Below, piece after piece: positions 60,779 through 64,000 of a stretch of DNA of 64,000 bases. Source of the DNA: a bacterium (GTDB taxonomy: Bacteria > Chloroflexota > Dormibacteria > Aeolococcales > Bog-877); contig JAJYET010000001.1 of NCBI GenBank assembly GCA_021785655.1, positions 122,280 to 186,279 on the forward strand, given 5' to 3'. The notes beneath the pieces were generated by a model. The model had not been told where the DNA came from, searched no databases, and saw only the letters and a list, made by a program, of their open reading frames with translations. A program made the translations under genes and the position numbers. Position 1 is the first letter of the stretch, and every line of letters begins with the position of its first letter.

Positions 60779-61633
60779 TCAGACCTCCCGCCGGGACAGG
60801 CTGAGCACCGCTATGGCCAGGACCAAAAGGACCCAGGCCCCCGAGAAGGCGAGGTAGGCCGGGGTCGCGCCGGAGGTGGCCGAGAAGGGGCTGCCCACCC
60901 GGCTCAGGGACGCCGAGGCAAACAGCTTGGGCTGGATCTCGTAGACCGCGGCGCGCCAGAGGCCGTCGCTGGGAACCAGCAGGTGGCTCACCGTCCCCAC
61001 CGCGGAGATCGCGGTGTTGTGGAAGGCCGACCCGAAGGCTCCCGCCACCCCCGCCACCCACATGGCCCCGAACACCACCACCGCCACCACCCCGGAGGCC
61101 ATGGCCGAGAGCCGGGTGCTGAGTGCCAGGGTGAGGGTGAGCAGCACCAGCCCCTGGCCGGCCAGCGCGGCCTCCGCGCCCACGGGGTCCGGGGGGGCGT
61201 ACCCCGTCCCCACCGCCACCAGCCAGAACTCCACCGAGGCGGAGAGGGCGACGTAGGCCAGGAGGGGCAGGGCCAGCCCCAGCCAGCGCCCCAGCAGGAA
61301 CTCCGCCCGGGAGATGGGACGGGCCAGCACCGCCAATGCGACCCCGGACTCCAGTTCACCCGCCACCGAGGGCGCCGCCAGGAAGGCGGCGGTCAGCCCC
61401 ACCACGAAGCTGAACATGAACATGACAAGGAGCAGGAGCTGGGCGGCTGCCAGCTTGGCCAGCTGAGGGGTGAGCAGCTCGCCGCCGAGGTGCAGGTGCG
61501 GTATGCGGGAGAACCCCCAGCCGGTGAGGACCAGGACCAGGGCCGTGAGCAGCACTAGCGCATGCACCAGCCGGCGCCGCAGCAACTCCTGGGCGGTGAG
61601 CCCGGCGATGACCTCCACGGGCCGCCAGTTCAC
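60779..61633 (-). CDS. ABC transporter permease (ABC-2 type)
   Basis: 284 residues with six membrane helices typical of ABC-2 permeases: VIAGLTAQELLRRRLVHALV at the N-terminus, then LAAPSVAGELESGVALAVLA followed by RPISRAEFLLGRW, the coupling region of NosY/CcmB-like permeases. It pairs with the ATPase gene just upstream. The start GTG 61633 overlaps that gene's stop (GTGA). The substrate is unknown. Confidence 0.85.
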   Translation of the reverse strand: MNWRPVEVIAGLTAQELLRRRLVHALVLLTALVLVLTGWGFSRIPHLHLGGELLTPQLAKLAAAQLLLLVMFMFSFVVGLTAAFLAAPSVAGELESGVALAVLARPISRAEFLLGRWLGLALPLLAYVALSASVEFWLVAVGTGYAPPDPVGAEAALAGQGLVLLTLTLALSTRLSAMASGVVAVVVFGAMWVAGVAGAFGSAFHNTAISAVGTVSHLLVPSDGLWRAAVYEIQPKLFASASLSRVGSPFSATSGATPAYLAFSGAWVLLVLAIAVLSLSRREV

Positions 61634-62550
61634 GCCCGCTCCAGCAGCTGCAGGAAGCGGTCCTCCAGGCTCTGCCGCCCCTCGTCCACCTGATAGACGC
61701 GCCCTCCCGCGGCCACGATGGCCGCCACCAGCTCCGGGGTCCGGGAGCTGTCCAGACCCGGGACGGACACCCATTCCCCGTCGCGCGCCAGCGCGCCGAG
61801 GCCCGGAAGCCCTTCTCCGGGGAGGTCCCGGCAGCGCACCCGCGGGCCCTCTCCCGAGAGAAGGTCGGCCAGCGCCCCCTGGGCCAGCACCCGGCCCCGG
61901 TCCACCACCGCGACCCGGTCGCACACCAGCTCGACCTCGGAGAGCAGGTGGGAGTTGAGGAAGACCGTCACCCCTGCCTGGCGCAGCCGGCGGATGAGCT
62001 CCCGGACATCGTGGCGTCCCACCGGGTCCAGCGCCGAGGTGGGCTCGTCCAGCACCACCAGGCGGGGGGAGCCCACCAGGGCCACCGCCAGTCCCAGCCG
62101 CTGCTGCATCCCCTTGGAGAAGGTGGCCACCAGGTCCTCGCCCCGCCCGCCCAGCCCCACCAGCTCGAGGTTGCGGCCGACCTCCTCGGGGAAGCCTGCC
62201 CCCGGGAGGCCCGCCAGCCGGCAGTGGAAGGTGAGGACCTCCCGGGCCCGGAGCCAGCCCTGGTAGCGGAAGAGCTCCGGGAGATAGCCGACCTTGGAGC
62301 GCGCCGCCCGATCTCCGAGCGGCCTGCCCAGAAGCTGGCCGGTCCCCGAGCTGGGGCGGCCCAGGCCGAGCAGGAGCTTGACGAAGGTGGTCTTGCCAGC
62401 GCCGTTGGGGCCGAGGAAGCCGAACACCTCACCGTGGCCCACCTCCAGGTCGAGCCCGTCCAGCGCCAGCCGGCTCCCGTACCGCTTGGTCAGCCCCCTG
62501 GTGATGACTGCCTGCCCTTCAGACCGCTCCCTGGCCCCGGCCGAAGCCAT
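61630..62550 (-). CDS. ABC transporter ATP-binding protein (ABC-2 export type)
   Basis: 306 residues. Walker A is GPNGAGKTTF (near residue 48), the signature is FSKGMQQRLGLAVAL, Walker B is RLVVLDEPTSALD and the switch His is in NSHLLSEVE. A C-terminal extension of about 80 residues follows, as in Ccm/NatA-like exporters. I chose ATG 62550 (GAGG upstream) over GTG 62553. It powers the permease encoded downstream. Confidence 0.92.
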   Translation of the reverse strand: MASAGARERSEGQAVITRGLTKRYGSRLALDGLDLEVGHGEVFGFLGPNGAGKTTFVKLLLGLGRPSSGTGQLLGRPLGDRAARSKVGYLPELFRYQGWLRAREVLTFHCRLAGLPGAGFPEEVGRNLELVGLGGRGEDLVATFSKGMQQRLGLAVALVGSPRLVVLDEPTSALDPVGRHDVRELIRRLRQAGVTVFLNSHLLSEVELVCDRVAVVDRGRVLAQGALADLLSGEGPRVRCRDLPGEGLPGLGALARDGEWVSVPGLDSSRTPELVAAIVAAGGRVYQVDEGRQSLEDRFLQLLERA

Positions 62551-62554
62551 CACC

Positions 62555-62938
62555 TCAGGGGGTCGGAGAGGCCGACTTCGAGGGAGTTGGAGATGGGGAG
62601 GACGACTTCGCCGCTGTGGGCGAGGGGGTCGCGGTCCTGGAGGGCGAGCTGCTGGGGGAGGGCGTCGGCGTCCTGACCACCACCGATGGCTCGGGGCAGC
62701 CGAAGGGCACCGATGGGAGGGCGACCGGGGCGGTCGGCGAGGCGGAGGTGCCGGGCGAGGGGGTGGGGGTGGCCTGCAGCACGATGGGGGTGAACCGAGG
62801 GCACGGTGGCGGTGGCGGCAGCGGGGAGGCGCCGATGGACTTGATCACCAGCATCAGGAGGACGACCAAGCCCCCCAGCACGACGGTGCCGACGAAGGCC
62901 ACCGCCCCCCACTCTGACTCCAGGAAGCGCCGGTTCAC
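62555..62938 (-). CDS. Single-pass membrane protein with Pro/Ser/Thr-rich extracytoplasmic tail
   Basis: 127 residues: a short basic N-terminus, one helix (about 14-35, VAFVGTVVLGGLVVLLMLVI), then a Pro-rich stretch with two Cys and a low-complexity Ser/Pro/Thr tail to the end. The tail resembles O-mannosylation or wall-spanning linkers. No family is recognised. The start GTG 62938 overlaps the PHP gene stop (GTGA), and the stop lies four bases before the ABC ATPase start, so it belongs to that operon. Confidence 0.6.
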   Translation of the reverse strand: MNRRFLESEWGAVAFVGTVVLGGLVVLLMLVIKSIGASPLPPPPPCPRFTPIVLQATPTPSPGTSASPTAPVALPSVPFGCPEPSVVVRTPTPSPSSSPSRTATPSPTAAKSSSPSPTPSKSASPTP

Positions 62939-63726
62939 GCGGGCAGCGCCCCCTCTCTGCCCACCCGGCCGGTGAGCCGCTGCCACGTGAGCCAGCCCAG
63001 GCTCCTTCCCTGCTGGCGCAGCCGATCGGCCAGCGCCGGCCCGGGCGGAACGAGGTACCGCTCCAGGGGGCGAGTCGTCGCCTCCTCGATCGCCCGGCGG
63101 AGGTCGCCAGCGCCGGTGCCGGCAAAGAGGGTGACCGTGCGCGCCAGGTCGCGGGCCCCGAAGTGGCTGTCGCTGGTCCCGATGGCGGCACCCATCCGGT
63201 CGTGGTGGAGCTCGTAGAACTGGTCCAGCTGCCGGCTCCGCATGGGGGTGGTGAGGGCGGTGTGGCGGAGCTCCACCCCGTCCACCGGGGTCCGGGCGAG
63301 CAGCCGTCGCAGGGACGCAGGGGTGATGGAGGCGAAGTAGGTGGGCATGAAGGGATGGGCGAGAACCGCCAGCCCTCCCTGGTCGTGGACCGCCCGGATG
63401 GTGTCCTCCACGGACATCCCCATCCGCACCGGCCCGGTGAGGAAGAGCCCCAGCACGTGGACCTTGCCGAGGCCCCCGGTGGTGATCTCCTCCCCCGCCA
63501 CCACCTCCACCCCCAGCTCGCGGCCGGCGGCCACGGCCTCCGGAACCCCCGCCATGGTGTCGTGGTCGGTGACCCCGACGACCGCCAGCCCCGCGCGGCG
63601 CGCCGCCTCCACCAGCTGGTGGGAGCTGACCATGCCGTCGCTGGCCAGGGTGTGCGCGTGCAGGTCAGCGGCCGAAAAGCCCTCGGGAATGACCCGTGCC
63701 CGGGCCCCCGGACTGACCGCGCTCAG
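62935..63726 (-). CDS. PHP-domain phosphoesterase with probable CTG start
   Basis: 263 residues. The metal-binding PHP motifs are intact: DLHAHTLASDGM (near residue 23), VTDHDTM, EEITT, LAHPFM and GTSDSHF. Relatives hydrolyse nucleotide or histidinol-type phosphates; the substrate is unknown. No ATG, GTG or TTG lies in frame between the upstream gene's stop and the first motif. The only GTGs (63882, 63879) would overlap that gene by 160 bases. A CTG at 63726 overlaps the upstream TGA as CTGA, mirroring the NTGA couplings elsewhere, with GAGG four bases upstream. Confidence 0.82.
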   Translation of the reverse strand: MSAVSPGARARVIPEGFSAADLHAHTLASDGMVSSHQLVEAARRAGLAVVGVTDHDTMAGVPEAVAAGRELGVEVVAGEEITTGGLGKVHVLGLFLTGPVRMGMSVEDTIRAVHDQGGLAVLAHPFMPTYFASITPASLRRLLARTPVDGVELRHTALTTPMRSRQLDQFYELHHDRMGAAIGTSDSHFGARDLARTVTLFAGTGAGDLRRAIEEATTRPLERYLVPPGPALADRLRQQGRSLGWLTWQRLTGRVGREGALPA

Positions 63727-63977
63727 AGGTCCTCGCCCCCGCCCTCTCCGCCCTCGTGACGGTTGCGGGTGTTGAGGATGCGCAGGAAGTCCTGGGCTCG
63801 GGCCATGGCCTTCCAGCGCTCGGGGAAGAAGTCCTGGGCGACGATGCTCGAATCCTCCAGCCGAAGCACCGAGACACACCACTTGTTCAGGGTGTGCGAG
63901 ACCTCTACCTCGAAGTCGCCCTCCTGGCTGCGGTAGCGCAGGAGGTCGTCACCGCGTCGCGGGCGTTGCACTGCCAT
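63723..63977 (-). CDS. 84-residue hypothetical protein
   Basis: A short soluble protein from ATG 63977. The core (FEVEVSHTLNKWCVSVLRLE, then FFPERWKAMARAQDFLRIL) looks like a small alpha/beta fold, with an acidic Gly/Glu tail. No family is recognised. Its TGA overlaps the putative CTG start of the PHP gene, so it is probably the first visible gene of this operon. Sequence upstream of 63977 is limited by the window end. Confidence 0.55.
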   Translation of the reverse strand: MAVQRPRRGDDLLRYRSQEGDFEVEVSHTLNKWCVSVLRLEDSSIVAQDFFPERWKAMARAQDFLRILNTRNRHEGGEGGGEDL

Positions 63978-64000
63978 TGCACTACCTGATCGAAGTGAGC

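Overview
This is a very GC-rich bacterial chromosome window with short intergenic gaps, many GTG/TTG starts, NTGA stop/start overlaps and many genes that appear to be transcribed without a leader. The mix of gene families suggests a high-GC soil-type Terrabacteria lineage: a mycothiol-type maleylpyruvate isomerase fold, an MpaB/DUF2236 oxygenase, a nitrobindin-like FABP protein, an ECF41 sigma factor, a split B12 mutase and several c-di-GMP proteins. Candidatus Dormibacterota, Chloroflexota or a deep actinobacterial relative would all fit. This assignment is inference; no rRNA is present to settle it.

Layout. 1-10 kb: the 3' part of metG, ccdA, a J-domain protein, a membrane EAL protein, a DHA2 drug exporter with its MarR regulator, and a GAF-GGDEF protein with a decayed EAL domain. 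10-17 kb: a CPBP protease coupled to a flavin-barrel protein; an overlapping SRPBCC / lipoyl-ligase-like / peptide deformylase operon; a divergent YceI / MarR / PCP_red group; and a DUF2089 / DUF4097-like pair. 17-22 kb: FTR1 iron permease, kynureninase coupled to a nitrobindin-like protein, an MpaB-like oxygenase, a histidine phosphatase and tRNA-Pro(CGG). 22-29 kb: the accessory part. It holds a VOC protein, a frameshifted IS1380-like transposase remnant, a tRNA 3'-end fragment, an ECF sigma factor with a membrane partner, an ECF41 sigma factor divergent from an SDR protein, and a beta-carbonic anhydrase. 29-40.8 kb: GNAT, a maleylpyruvate-isomerase-like protein, a PAS-GAF-PAS-GAF-GGDEF-EAL protein, a TPP enzyme, rarA, ribosomal protein L25, a B12-binding mutase subunit, and a radical SAM / DraG-like / NYN ribonuclease run.

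40.8-59 kb is the metabolic core, almost all on the minus strand. It encodes two large B12 mutase subunits (one with isobutyryl-CoA-type and one with methylmalonyl-CoA-type signature residues), MeaB, two acyl-CoA dehydrogenases, a thiolase, SucCD, an acyl-CoA carboxylase beta subunit, methylmalonyl-CoA epimerase, an ETF:menaquinone-oxidoreductase-like membrane Fe-S protein with a coupled 58-residue membrane protein, and an enoyl-CoA hydratase. Together they would take acyl-CoAs (branched-chain amino acid or odd-chain fatty acid derived) through beta-oxidation and propionyl-CoA to succinyl-CoA, with electrons passed to quinone. The biotin carboxylase subunit and ETF are not in the window. 59-64 kb: coaE with two uncharacterised neighbours, then an operon of a small protein, a PHP phosphoesterase, a Pro/Ser/Thr-tailed membrane protein and an ABC transporter.

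The most general unlisted signal is a repeated promoter grammar, a TANNNT-type hexamer lying 6 or 7 bases before an ATG/GTG start. It occurs at ten sites and implies widespread leaderless mRNAs. It also fixes several starts, including that of the 58-residue membrane protein.
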